46,637 bases of DNA from Peptoniphilus_A olsenii (GCF_040545475.1 NZ_JBEPMA010000012.1:1-46637); one strand, 5' to 3'. Shown: positions 35,199-44,024, counted from the first letter of the stretch. The notes: generated by a model from the sequence alone, not told the origin. A program made the numbers and translations.

Positions 35199-35400
35199 CT
35201 TTAACTAACTCCATAATTTCGCAAAGATTACAATTTAATCCTTCACATATTCTTAACAATACGTCAGTTGTAATATTCTCCCCATTTTTCATTTTATAAA
35301 ATGTACTTCTACTAATATTTGTTTTTTCCATTAATTCTGTGTTATTTAAATCTAGGTCAATCATTTTTTTAAATAGCTTTTTATAGCTGATTTTTAACAT
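35185..35400 (-). CDS. XRE-family regulator of the methylase/Thoeris patch
   Basis: 71 residues, nearly all a Cro/C1 helix-turn-helix: KMIDLDLNNTELMEKTNISR, STFYKMKNGENITTDVLLRI, CEGLNCNLCEIME. It is of the short controller type common ahead of restriction-modification genes. ATG 35400 has GGAGAG upstream; a start six codons earlier is less likely. It overlaps the methylase fragment. Being first in the line regulator, methylase fragment, thsA, thsB, it probably now controls Thoeris expression. Confidence 0.85.
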   Translation of the reverse strand: MLKISYKKLFKKMIDLDLNNTELMEKTNISRSTFYKMKNGENITTDVLLRICEGLNCNLCEIMELVKDEND

Positions 35401-35495
35401 GACTATCTCTCCATTCATGAATTCTATATCAATTATATTATAGCATAAATCTTCACTTTTTTCATAATATTATTCACTTTTCTAAAACACAAATA

Positions 35496-35539
35496 CAAAA
35501 AAATAAAGGCAGTCCGAAGACTGCCGATACTTATCTCTC
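35496..35539 (-). repeat. Left copy of 44-bp direct repeat with terminator hairpin
   Basis: Identical, apart from one substitution and one A in a run, to 43071-43115. It contains GGCAGTC-cgaa-GACTGCC, a 7-bp stem followed on the minus strand by TTTATTTTTTT, plus GAGAGATAA. In the right copy that sequence is the last codons and stop of the OB-fold gene. So the left copy is a detached piece of an element backbone gene end. The two copies bracket the ECF/ABC/AraC cargo and the relaxase remnant. Confidence 0.85.
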
Positions 35540-35565
35540 ATCTCTTTAATTATAGAAAGTAAATA

Positions 35566-35655
35566 AAGAATTTCCCTAAGATATGGAAAATATAAATACT
35601 GTAATAAGCATCGTGAAATGTATAAATACCATACGAAAAATCCTTAAGATAAATC
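35566..35655 (+). pseudogene. Degenerate fragment of a relaxase gene
   Basis: About 85 bases align with 32570-32660 inside the relaxase gene on the same strand. For example, AGATATGGAAAATATAAATA occurs in both, followed by similar ATCGTGAAATRTATAAATACCA stretches. There are several substitutions and one missing base, roughly 85-90 percent identical by eye. The fragment has no start or frame and is a relic. It shows that a related mobilization gene once lay, or recombined, between the Thoeris patch and the transporter cargo. Confidence 0.85.
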
Positions 35656-35736
35656 TGTAATGAATACCAATGTTTCTGAATATCTTTTAATTTAAATAAT
35701 CTTACAGTCCTATATACATGTTTAACAAACTCTATT

Positions 35737-37101
35737 TTACAATTCGAAAATCTCATCTGCAACTTCGTTCAAAAACTCAATGTCATGGGAAACAATAAAA
35801 ATTATTTTATCTTTATTTCTATATTTTTTAATCAGTTCAGATATTTTTATCATATTGGAATAATCCATGCCGCTAGTTGGCTCATCATAGTAAACAAAAG
35901 TAGAGTCTTTACACATTATGGACGCTATTGCAAGTCTTTGCTTTTGTCCTCCTGATAAGCTCATTGGGTGTCTTTCTATAAATTCGTCCAGGCCTAAATC
36001 TTTTAATATGATTTTTGCCTCTTCTTCATCAAAATTCTTTACACCTAGGCTAAGCTCTTTGAATACTTCATCTGTAAATAATTGATGATTTACGTCTTGC
36101 ATAACAAGTGAAGAGTTTTTGAGTCTTTCTTTTTTAGATAGTTTCTCACCTTTAAAATAAATTTCTTCTTTTGATTTTTTCTCAAGGCCAATTAAACATC
36201 TTAAAAGCGTTGACTTCCCTCGTCCGTTGGATCCTATTATGCCGTAAATTTTACCAAGTTTAAAAGAAATGTTTTTTACACTTAAATATTCATCATCATT
36301 AAATTTATAGCTAAGATTTTTTATCTGATACTCTCCACCATCTTTTAAATAAGGAACTTCTAATTTACTTAATTCTTTATCTCTTAAACTTAAAGCGTTC
36401 AATTTATTTTTATCAAACTTTAAAAATTCACTTCTAGTATAAGTTTTTTTAAGTTTACACTTATCTATTAAAAATACACGGTCAACTATATCCATTAAAT
36501 AATAGATTCTATGCTCAGCTACAATTATGCTTATGCCTTTGCCTTTAAGTATTTTGAGCATATTTGTCAAAACATCTATGCTTTTAATATCTAAATTCGA
36601 TGAAGGCTCATCCATAACTATAATCTTTGTGCCCGCTATATAAGAAGCAGCAATGCAAAGAATTTGTTTTTCACCGCCGGATAGATTAAATATATTTCTA
36701 TTCAAAAGATTTTTTATCGGGAATATTTCAAGCATGTCCTTTAAACGCCTGTCCATTTCTTCTCTTGCAAGTCCAATATTTTCTAAATAAAACAATAATT
36801 CTAATGTCGTATTAACATTAAAGAAATATGTCTTAGGATTTTGAAAAACAGTTGAGACAAGCATTGAGATTTGATAAAGCTCCAACTCTTTTATATTTTT
36901 ACCATCAATAATTATTTCGCCCTTTGTTTTTGCGTTATCATACCTTACAGCTAGTCCGTTGATAGAATTTATTAAAGATGACTTACCACTTCCACTTTTT
37001 CCTGTAAATAGCACACACTCTCCCTCGGCTATGGATAGTGATACATCATCTAATATATGCTCTTCACCGTAATCAAGACTTAAGTTTTTAACTTCTACCA
37101 T
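35737..37101 (-). CDS. ECF transporter ATPase with two ABC domains
   Basis: 454 residues, a fused EcfA-EcfA' protein. Domain 1 (about 1-215) has GKSGSGKSS, LSGGEKQ, IIVMDEPSSNLD and VAEHR. Domain 2 (about 245-450) has GSNGRGKST, LSGGQKQR, FVYYDEPTSGMD and VSHD. It supplies ATP hydrolysis to the T component (start/stop overlap 7 nt) and the S component encoded upstream. ECF transporters import vitamins, metals or other micronutrients. It is last in a five-gene unit that begins with two ABC half-transporters. Confidence 0.92.
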   Translation of the reverse strand: MVEVKNLSLDYGEEHILDDVSLSIAEGECVLFTGKSGSGKSSLINSINGLAVRYDNAKTKGEIIIDGKNIKELELYQISMLVSTVFQNPKTYFFNVNTTLELLFYLENIGLAREEMDRRLKDMLEIFPIKNLLNRNIFNLSGGEKQILCIAASYIAGTKIIVMDEPSSNLDIKSIDVLTNMLKILKGKGISIIVAEHRIYYLMDIVDRVFLIDKCKLKKTYTRSEFLKFDKNKLNALSLRDKELSKLEVPYLKDGGEYQIKNLSYKFNDDEYLSVKNISFKLGKIYGIIGSNGRGKSTLLRCLIGLEKKSKEEIYFKGEKLSKKERLKNSSLVMQDVNHQLFTDEVFKELSLGVKNFDEEEAKIILKDLGLDEFIERHPMSLSGGQKQRLAIASIMCKDSTFVYYDEPTSGMDYSNMIKISELIKKYRNKDKIIFIVSHDIEFLNEVADEIFEL

Positions 37102-37784
37102 ATTAAGCCTCCTACAATAAGTCCAAAAACTGCTAAAACATAAACAAAATCAATTAGCGTTATCTTTACACGGATATATCTAGTCTTAGCAATTGGATTT
37201 TCTATTGCCTTTGTTTCTGCCGCTTTTGAAATATCATCTGCAATGTTTGAAGATATAATTAGTAATGGCACTGAAACATATTCAAGATATTTGATTGGGT
37301 TTTTAAAATTTATACCTCTTACTCTCATAGCCATTTTGATGTTTTTCTTCTCTTCTTTAAAAGATGGAAAGAACCTAAACATAACCGCAACAGGTATGGA
37401 AAGATTTTTTGAAATTTTAAGCTTATCCATTGATGAAATTATTGCACCTACATCAGAGGTTTTTATCATGAAGCTTGCTGCCATAAATGGCAATAAAAAC
37501 ATTCTGAAGATAATAAATAAGCTTAAAAACATCTTAATTATTGGATTTATATTAGATAGCACCATAAAATTAGGTAAAGCATATAATATTGCACATAAAA
37601 GTATCCATTTGAAAAGTGTTTTTTTGTATCCATTCAAATAAAATAAAATACCAATAATACAAGCAATTGCTAGCTCAAAACGGATGTTTAAGCTATGCAC
37701 AACAGTTAAGCCTGTAAGAAATACGACTAATAACTTACTTATTGGGTTGAGATTAAAGGGAGAATTCGAAGAAAAGCTAGGCAT
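37095..37784 (-). CDS. ECF transporter transmembrane (T) component
   Basis: 229 residues, about five TM helices. It carries the coupling signature near residue 140-150 (MAMRVRGINFKNP, the A-R-G/R-x-R-G type motif that contacts the ATPase) and AAETKAIE (second Ala-Arg-like motif region). It starts on the TAATG that ends the S gene and overlaps the ATPase gene, so all three are coupled. Together they form an energy-coupling-factor importer. Confidence 0.87.
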   Translation of the reverse strand: MPSFSSNSPFNLNPISKLLVVFLTGLTVVHSLNIRFELAIACIIGILFYLNGYKKTLFKWILLCAILYALPNFMVLSNINPIIKMFLSLFIIFRMFLLPFMAASFMIKTSDVGAIISSMDKLKISKNLSIPVAVMFRFFPSFKEEKKNIKMAMRVRGINFKNPIKYLEYVSVPLLIISSNIADDISKAAETKAIENPIAKTRYIRVKITLIDFVYVLAVFGLIVGGLIW

Positions 37785-38365
37785 TATACAATGCCTGCTT
37801 TTTCAAAGTGTTTTTTCAATAGAGCCTTTCCTATATATGCCCCAATAATTCCTCCTAGGAAAGCACCTAAGGCTACTAAAGCCATGTGAGGATAAGTTAT
37901 TAGATTTTCCAATGCATCAACATAATCTTTTCCCATCATCATAGATAATTCAATATATTTTTCTTTAGCTAAAAGCATTTGCATTAATGATCCACAAATC
38001 CACGTACAAAATACTGCATAAGAAAGCATATTATATTTAAATGAATTATAATTACCAATCTTTCTAATTAATTCTGCAACCATCATTACTATCAATGAAA
38101 ATAATGGCAATACATAAGTATGTCCCATAGCAAACATCACAAGTGGTGATATCATGCCGAGAATAAATAGTGCCCATGGTTTTTGAACCTTAGTCATAAA
38201 TAACATAACTACAGTCCCTGCGATTATTCCCAAAACTGTTGGGTATATTAAAAACAATATTGGGACCATACCCATCATACCAACACCAAACATCAAGGCG
38301 AAATAAATTACGGCAAAAACACCGATGCTTACTAAATCTTTTACTTTTAATTTTTTATTATCCAT
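37784..38365 (-). CDS. ECF substrate-binding (S) component, Trep_Strep/MptD-like
   Basis: 193 residues with six hydrophobic helices. It matches the Trep_Strep (TIGR02185) putative ECF S components: start KVKDLVSIGVFAVIYFAL, a GMMGMVPILFL turn and a C-terminal AYIGKALLKKHFEKAG. The substrate of this family is unknown. In this cluster it is paired with two ABC half-transporters and an AraC regulator, a grouping I recall from metallophore or metal-uptake loci in streptococci. Iron or metal-chelate import is a reasonable but untested guess. AGGAGG precedes the ATG. Confidence 0.8.
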   Translation of the reverse strand: MDNKKLKVKDLVSIGVFAVIYFALMFGVGMMGMVPILFLIYPTVLGIIAGTVVMLFMTKVQKPWALFILGMISPLVMFAMGHTYVLPLFSLIVMMVAELIRKIGNYNSFKYNMLSYAVFCTWICGSLMQMLLAKEKYIELSMMMGKDYVDALENLITYPHMALVALGAFLGGIIGAYIGKALLKKHFEKAGIV

Positions 38366-38374
38366 TTATTCCTC

Positions 38375-40096
38375 CTAATAAATAAATTCTTCTGCCATTT
38401 TTGTCTTTTCTATTAAATTTTTGTAAACTTTTGATTTTTGTAAAAGCTCTTCATGCTTACCTTCGCTTTCTACTTTTCCGTTTTCAAGAACCACTATCTT
38501 GTCAGCATTTTCTATGGATTTCATTCTGTGTGAAATGATAACAACAGTTTTATCTTTAACTAAATTATTTAAGGACTCTTGAATCTTTTTCTCGTTGTCA
38601 ACGTCAAGGCTTGCTACTATCTCATCTAAAATCAATATCGGTGCATCTTTTAAGAAGGCTCTGGCTATTGATAATCTTTGTCTTTCTCCTCCTGATAGTT
38701 CAGCTCCGTTCTCACCAATAACTGTATCGAAACCCTTATCCATCTTTTCTATAAAATCTGTACAGTTTGCAAGTTTTGCTGCTCTTTTAACCTCTTCGTC
38801 ACTTGCATCTTGCTTACCAAGTCTAATATTTTCCATAACGCTTTGATTAAAGAGAACCACATCTTGGAAAACTATTGAGACCTTATCAAAAAGAGATTCT
38901 GTTGATATTTCTTTTATATTTTTGCCATCGATTAGGATTTGTCCCTTGTCATAATCATAAAGTCTTGATATAAGTTTCAAGATAGTTGTTTTACCACATC
39001 CGCTTGCACCTACCAAAGCAGTAACCTCTCCCTGCTTAGCTTTAAAACTTACACCATTTAAAACTTTTGCGTCTTTATTGTAAGCAAACTCAACATCTTT
39101 TAGATCAATATCAAATTTTTTTAAGCTATAGTCATCGCCTTCTTGTAAATCTTGATTTTGAATTTCTTTTAATCTTTCAATTTTTGGCGTTAAATAAAAT
39201 ATTTCCATCAAGCCCGCTTTAGATGCATCTAAAGCGTCTTTTATCTTCATAGCAGCTAGTAAATATCCTATAAGGTAGAGAGAATTTATCTCTTTATTAA
39301 TAATTAGATTTACGCCGACAAATATCACAACAGCAAGAGATATAAAGCTAAATATTGAAGATATAGACAAAGTTAAAATTGTAGTTACTTCGTACTTTAA
39401 GTGTACTCTCTCACTATCTTCCATTTTTTTATATAAATCATCTTTAATATCCTTCGATAAATTATATGCTTTAATCTCCATTTGCATTTCGATATTTTCT
39501 TGAAAGCTTTCTGAGTTTTTTCTTAAGACATCATAATGTCTATTCTGTCTATTAACCTGATATTTTTTAGATAAAGGTATAAATATAAAGCTTAAAATAG
39601 ATGGAATAATTACAGCTAAACCCATCTTGACATTGCCCGCTAGCATCATTACAGACATTAATGGGAAAAACAGTACCATGCCGCCCACCTTTGGTATTGC
39701 GTGGCTCATTGCATGCTCTATGCCTGCAATATCAGCCATGATTGTTTGTGAAATGTCGGAAATGTCATGTTTAGAAAAGTAAGATAGAGGTAATTTTGAT
39801 AAATTCTCCGCTGTCCTTATTCTTAAATCTGCACTTTCTTGATAGGTTGTGTTATATAATTTATCGTATTCGATAGAAAGCAAAATATACATTGCTATCA
39901 AAGTCAAAACTGAGAATACTATATAAAAGCCATTGCTTTTGCCCATATTTTCCAAAACTTCCTGAGCAAAAATCATAAGTAATATGGCAGGAAGCATGTT
40001 TATACAATAAACGAAAAATGTAGCCAGTGTTGCTTTACTTAAATTTCTTGCTCCTTTATCTGTAAGAGCAAATCTTTTTTTATAAAACTCTTTCAT
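38375..40096 (-). CDS. ABC half-transporter (TMD-NBD fusion) B
   Basis: About 573 residues. Six TM helices (about 25-310) are followed by an ABC domain: GASGCGKTT (Walker A), VFQDVVLFN (Q-loop), ELSGGERQR, ILILDEIVASLD and ISHRM. Walker B has DEIVASLD rather than the usual DEATSALD, though the catalytic Glu is kept. I chose ATG 40096 because GGAGGG lies 7 nt upstream. It overlaps the stop of the partner half-transporter and probably dimerises with it. Exporter-fold pairs such as YbtPQ and IrtAB import siderophores; others export drugs. Confidence 0.88.
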   Translation of the reverse strand: MKEFYKKRFALTDKGARNLSKATLATFFVYCINMLPAILLMIFAQEVLENMGKSNGFYIVFSVLTLIAMYILLSIEYDKLYNTTYQESADLRIRTAENLSKLPLSYFSKHDISDISQTIMADIAGIEHAMSHAIPKVGGMVLFFPLMSVMMLAGNVKMGLAVIIPSILSFIFIPLSKKYQVNRQNRHYDVLRKNSESFQENIEMQMEIKAYNLSKDIKDDLYKKMEDSERVHLKYEVTTILTLSISSIFSFISLAVVIFVGVNLIINKEINSLYLIGYLLAAMKIKDALDASKAGLMEIFYLTPKIERLKEIQNQDLQEGDDYSLKKFDIDLKDVEFAYNKDAKVLNGVSFKAKQGEVTALVGASGCGKTTILKLISRLYDYDKGQILIDGKNIKEISTESLFDKVSIVFQDVVLFNQSVMENIRLGKQDASDEEVKRAAKLANCTDFIEKMDKGFDTVIGENGAELSGGERQRLSIARAFLKDAPILILDEIVASLDVDNEKKIQESLNNLVKDKTVVIISHRMKSIENADKIVVLENGKVESEGKHEELLQKSKVYKNLIEKTKMAEEFIY

Positions 40097-41834
40097 TTGA
40101 AACCCTCCATTCATTCGCACTGTTAAACATCTCTTGCAGGCTCTTATACCTTGTATCTTTTGACATTAATTCTTTGTCAGACCCTCTTTCTATAATTTTT
40201 CCACTATCCATAACAATAATTTCATCAAGGTCTTTAATTGTAGATAGTCTGTGTGCAATCATGATAACTGTTTTATCCTTCATAAGATTTTTGAAAGCTT
40301 TTTGCAATTCAAACTCGTTATCTGGGTCAATAGATGCTGATGCTTCATCCATAATAATAATTTTGGAATCCTTTAAAATTGCTCTAGCAATTGCAATTCT
40401 TTGTTTTTCTCCACCGGATAAATAAACACCTTTTGAGCCTATGATTGTATTTTCTCTTTCTGGGAATTTGTCTAATATTAAATCACATCCTGCTAATTTT
40501 AAGGCTCTCATAACGTCATCTTTCGTCGCATCTTTATTAGCTAAAGCAACATTATCATAAATGCTCTTCTTGAATAATTTTGAATCTTGAAAAACAAAGG
40601 AAACGGCTTTAATTAAGGCTTCATCAGAATATTCACTTATTGCTATCCCGCCTATCTTTATGCTTCCTTCATTAACATTGTAAAAACCTGATATAAGTTT
40701 TGCTACTGTTGATTTGCCTGATCCAGATGAACCGACAAGTGCGTAGGACTTTCCTTCTTCTAAATTAAAGGATAAATTTTCAATGACAGCTTTATCATTA
40801 TAAGCAAAGCTTACATTGTCAAAGTCTATATTATAGTTTTTAAAATTATTGACATTACCATGCACTAATTTGTCTTTTTGCATATCTTCGTAAAGCGCCT
40901 CTAAAGTATCTACTGCATAATTCCCTTGAGAAATATACATGGAGTACCACATTATTCTCGTGAATGAAACAAAGAGAACTCCTGATAAAAATATAATCAT
41001 GATAAGCTCAAGTAAAATCACCTTTGCGCTACCTAAGCTTGTCATAAAATAAACTATAGGAATAATTAAAATTGCAATCAGTCCAAAAAATAACCATTGA
41101 TATAAAACATAAGGCTTTTTACAAGATAGGGAATAATCATAAGCATACTTTGAGTAATCTTTTATCGCCTTATAAAAGCTTTTAAAAGACTCTACATTTG
41201 CTTTAAATATTTTTACAACTTGCATTCCTCTCACATACTCAACAGTTTCAGCACTTAGTTTAGATAGGGCCTCTTGGTATATCTTCATAAATTCTTGCTC
41301 GCCCATCATCGCCCCTAAAATTAAGCCGCCAATTATAGTAAGAGCAAGCAAAGTTATACCAACCCTTATACTTACTATAAAGCCAAGTACAAGGACAAGT
41401 ACGGGTGTAACTATTGCCTGAGAGCTATCTGGAATCATGTGAGCTACAACCTGATGAGTTTGTGTTGCATTATCATCTATGATCTTTCTTATCTGACCAG
41501 AGGGATTTAAGTCAAAGAACCTAAAACTTGCTTTCTCTAAGCCATCAATCCCCCTCTTTCTTAAATTTGTTTCAAGCCTAAATCCCAATATATGTGAAAA
41601 CAGTCCTGAGACAAAATAAAATATCGCTCCACTTGTTAGTGTAATAACAGATTTTAATGCTATGCTCTCTGCACCAGATAAATTTGAATTAATTATTAAC
41701 CTATCTAAAAATTTGTAGATTAAGTAATATCCATATACCGTAAGCACAGCAGATATAGCAGAAAAAACTATAGCTAAAACCCCAAGATATTTTTTATCCT
41801 GTACATAAGCAAATAGTTTTTTGTAAATCTTCAT
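40080..41834 (-). CDS. ABC half-transporter (TMD-NBD fusion) A
   Basis: About 584 residues. Six TM helices (about 15-290) and an ABC domain with GSSGSGKST, VFQDSKLFK, YLSGGEKQR, IIIMDEASASID and IAHRLS. I place the start at ATG 41834, 8 nt after GGAG; the open frame to 41918 runs into the divergent promoter region. It is first in a five-gene unit (two half-transporters, then ECF S, T and A) that lies divergently from the AraC regulator, which probably controls it. The direction of transport is uncertain: the YbtPQ/IrtAB-like import role is inference from the ECF and AraC neighbours. Confidence 0.88.
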   Translation of the reverse strand: MKIYKKLFAYVQDKKYLGVLAIVFSAISAVLTVYGYYLIYKFLDRLIINSNLSGAESIALKSVITLTSGAIFYFVSGLFSHILGFRLETNLRKRGIDGLEKASFRFFDLNPSGQIRKIIDDNATQTHQVVAHMIPDSSQAIVTPVLVLVLGFIVSIRVGITLLALTIIGGLILGAMMGEQEFMKIYQEALSKLSAETVEYVRGMQVVKIFKANVESFKSFYKAIKDYSKYAYDYSLSCKKPYVLYQWLFFGLIAILIIPIVYFMTSLGSAKVILLELIMIIFLSGVLFVSFTRIMWYSMYISQGNYAVDTLEALYEDMQKDKLVHGNVNNFKNYNIDFDNVSFAYNDKAVIENLSFNLEEGKSYALVGSSGSGKSTVAKLISGFYNVNEGSIKIGGIAISEYSDEALIKAVSFVFQDSKLFKKSIYDNVALANKDATKDDVMRALKLAGCDLILDKFPERENTIIGSKGVYLSGGEKQRIAIARAILKDSKIIIMDEASASIDPDNEFELQKAFKNLMKDKTVIMIAHRLSTIKDLDEIIVMDSGKIIERGSDKELMSKDTRYKSLQEMFNSANEWRVSNERVL

Positions 41835-41994
41835 AATCATATCTCCTTTCTTTGATATTCCTTTTAGATATAAATTTGCTTTATTAATAATTACTATCAT
41901 TGCTTTTCTATTATACATCTGTTATAATGACTAATACAATAGTTTTGAATTAATAAGGCTAATTGGAATATTGTCTAAAAGGGATAGGCGCATT
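41835..41994. promoter_or_regulatory. Divergent promoter region between ABC operon and AraC gene
   Basis: About 160 AT-rich bases separate the divergent starts. Near 41915-41940 a TTATAATG box occurs on the plus strand, likely the -10 of the AraC gene. The AraC protein probably binds here, but no repeat is clear enough to name as operator. Confidence 0.5.
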
Positions 41995-42987
41995 ATGACA
42001 TATTATGATTTTGTAAAAGAATATATGAAGGTAGATGAATGTAAAAACAATAAGAAGTATTCAAGTGCAGGGCACACTTTTTGTTGGAAAAAAGAGGATT
42101 TAACCTATGCAGAAGGGCTTTATTGGTTTTATGAGGGAGATGGATTTATTATTGATATCCATAATTTTTATATCAGAGAAGAAATAATTCAAAATAATAC
42201 TTATAGTATGGCAGATTATGTTTCAATATACACAAGCTACATTGTCAGCGCAAACGGCGAGAGATTTAGTCCTTATCAAACACTTACTGCAAACTCATTA
42301 TGTACTTTTGACTTTGACAATATAAAAGACGATTTTGTTTTTTTATTACACGAGAATTGTTGTTATCTTGCTGTTTCCATTGGTTTTAAAAAAGAGCTAA
42401 TAGAAAAACATTTAGCATCTATTAACATTCATCCAGAATCATTTTATTCAGCTTTACTTCAACCGAATCAAATAATTCTTACTAAATCCTTAGAAAAAGT
42501 AGCAATGGAAATTTTAAATTGTAAGATGGACCCTCCTGCTGCTGATTTTTTCTTTAAAGCTAAGGCAAATGAGTGGATAAGTATAGTGATAGACACATAC
42601 TTAAATAGAAAAAAATATAAAATTGAATCTGATGATAATAAAGCACTTGAAGATGTAGCCAGATTTTTAGATAATCATTTCGCCATGAATGTAAATCAGG
42701 AAACTCTCGAAAAAATATCTAAAATGAGCGGAACAAAATTAAAAAATTTGTTCAAAGAAAAATATGGTCAAAGCATTACAGAATACACCCAAAGAAAAAG
42801 AATGAATGTAGCTGAAACTCTTCTCTTAAATACCAAACTACCTATAAAGGAAATAGCTGAATCTGTTGGATACGCATCCCATAGCAAATTTTCCATTTAT
42901 TACAAAAGATACAAGGGAAAACTTCCAAGTGAAGTCCGTAATTTAGTTTGCAAGGAGCACAAGTTAAAATGCGATTATTGTGATTAA
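41995..42987 (+). CDS. AraC-family transcriptional regulator
   Basis: 330 residues. The C-terminal 100 residues hold two helix-turn-helices: LEKISKMSGTKLKNLFKEK and IKEIAESVGYASHSKFSIYY, with the family signature F-x-x-x-x-G-x-x-P-S-E-V-R at the end. The N-terminal domain (about 1-210) is a diverged sensing domain and ends without a cupin motif I can name. I chose ATG 41995 because AAGGGAT lies upstream. The arrangement, an AraC regulator divergent from two ABC half-transporters, resembles YbtA-type control in siderophore loci, where the ligand is the metal-chelate itself. Confidence 0.9.
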   Translation: MTYYDFVKEYMKVDECKNNKKYSSAGHTFCWKKEDLTYAEGLYWFYEGDGFIIDIHNFYIREEIIQNNTYSMADYVSIYTSYIVSANGERFSPYQTLTANSLCTFDFDNIKDDFVFLLHENCCYLAVSIGFKKELIEKHLASINIHPESFYSALLQPNQIILTKSLEKVAMEILNCKMDPPAADFFFKAKANEWISIVIDTYLNRKKYKIESDDNKALEDVARFLDNHFAMNVNQETLEKISKMSGTKLKNLFKEKYGQSITEYTQRKRMNVAETLLLNTKLPIKEIAESVGYASHSKFSIYYKRYKGKLPSEVRNLVCKEHKLKCDYCD

Positions 42988-43070
42988 GTATTTTTTTACA
43001 AGCAATATTTTTGTATGAGTTTAAGTGGATATGCATATATGACCTAAATAAATTAGATTAAAAAAATGAG

Positions 43071-43115
43071 CAAAAAAAATAAAGGCAGTCCGAAGACTGC
43101 CGATATTTATCTCTC
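43071..43115 (-). repeat. Right copy of the 44-bp direct repeat; terminator of the OB-fold gene
   Basis: This copy includes the last codons and TAA of the gene at 43107, the GGCAGTC-cgaa-GACTGCC stem and, on the minus strand, TTTATTTTTTTT. It is the working terminator here and the likely source of the left copy at 35496-35539. Confidence 0.88.
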
Positions 43116-43763
43116 TGTACCTTTGCTATGGTCTTTCTTGTTTGATTTAGATTTCTCATCTGTCTTAAAGCTTTTTATTTGCCCTAATATGGACTTTTTA
43201 TCTTTATCTTGATTCTTTACTTGTTCTTTTGCTTTTAAAAGCTTAGAAGACAAAATACGAACATTTTTATGTTCCTTTCCGTTGTTATCAATGCTTGTTT
43301 TTACTTGTCCGAAGATTTTAACAAAATCTCCTTGTTTTAGTTTCTCTAAATCTTTTGTCTTATCTCCATAGGCTGAACAATTGGTACAAACTTTATTTCC
43401 ATCGTCATCTTTTGAAACAATTAAAAAATTACTTACTTTAAATTTTTCTCCATTAGCATTTTCTCGTTCAAGATTTTCTACTTTGCCAGCTATATTACCC
43501 ACGAGATTTATGAGGTCGTCTTTTTCTTCAAGTTCATTGGTATTTTCAATGAGCTTTCCTTGTTCTTTCATATCATCAATCATATAGTCAAAGTCATCAC
43601 TTAGTAGACCTGTTGTGTCATTGTTCATATATAAGACATAGACTTCTTCAAGTGCTTTTTCATCAGTAACGCCTTTTTCTATGCTCACAAGTGCTTTTAT
43701 AAAGTCCTTGTAATTATCATTCATCATTTCCTCTAAATTTTCTCTAATATCTTTGTATTCCAT
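43107..43763 (-). CDS. Element backbone protein with OB-fold-like domain
   Basis: 218 residues from ATG 43763, which has AGGAGG 6 nt upstream; a frame reading further upstream is explained by the next feature. The N-terminus is helical and acidic (YKDIRENLEEMMNDNYKDF). The centre, KVSNFLIVSKDDDGNKVCTN and GDFVKIFGQVKTSIDNNGK, has the beta pattern of an OB fold like single-stranded-DNA-binding proteins. The C-terminal tail KKSILGQIKSFKTDEKSKSN...KGTER resembles that of the protein at 45195. I infer a DNA-processing or maintenance role in conjugation. Not recognised more precisely. Confidence 0.65.
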   Translation of the reverse strand: MEYKDIRENLEEMMNDNYKDFIKALVSIEKGVTDEKALEEVYVLYMNNDTTGLLSDDFDYMIDDMKEQGKLIENTNELEEKDDLINLVGNIAGKVENLERENANGEKFKVSNFLIVSKDDDGNKVCTNCSAYGDKTKDLEKLKQGDFVKIFGQVKTSIDNNGKEHKNVRILSSKLLKAKEQVKNQDKDKKSILGQIKSFKTDEKSKSNKKDHSKGTER

Positions 43764-43877
43764 AATTTCCTCCTTTTTCATAAAGCCGTCTATCTCTCTT
43801 TTTTCGTGCTTCCTCTTTCTGCTGACTAATGAGCTTTTTCTTTTGTTTTGTAACTGCTTGATTTCTTCTTTTGCCAT
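43744..43877 (-). pseudogene. Small DUF3847-like element gene with a frameshift
   Basis: ATG 43877 starts MAKEEIKQLQNK. One base more in the A run at 43835-43839 would join it to KLISQQKEEARKKRDRRLYEKG in the next frame, ending at TAG 43744. The result is a 44-residue coiled, basic protein with a C-terminal R-R-L-Y-E-K-G like the R-R-L-I-E-R-G of DUF3847 proteins found at this place in related elements. It overlaps the OB-fold gene start, so coupling is likely. The frameshift is real or a homopolymer read error. Confidence 0.5.
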
Positions 43878-44024
43878 TAAAATTTTTCTTCTATGTCTTT
43901 CATTTTCTTTGTCCTTTCTTCTTGATTTTGAGCAATAAAAAACAGTAAACCGATTTGATTTACTGCTTCGTGAATTGCTATCTTGTATCTTTTATTTGGT
44001 TATTTGAGTTTAATAAACTGGGAT

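Noticed and set aside
35550..35762. Minus-strand frame of 70 codons between the repeat and the ECF ATPase
   Set aside because: It overlies the relaxase relic in antisense and the ATPase end; no start signal and no protein-like pattern.
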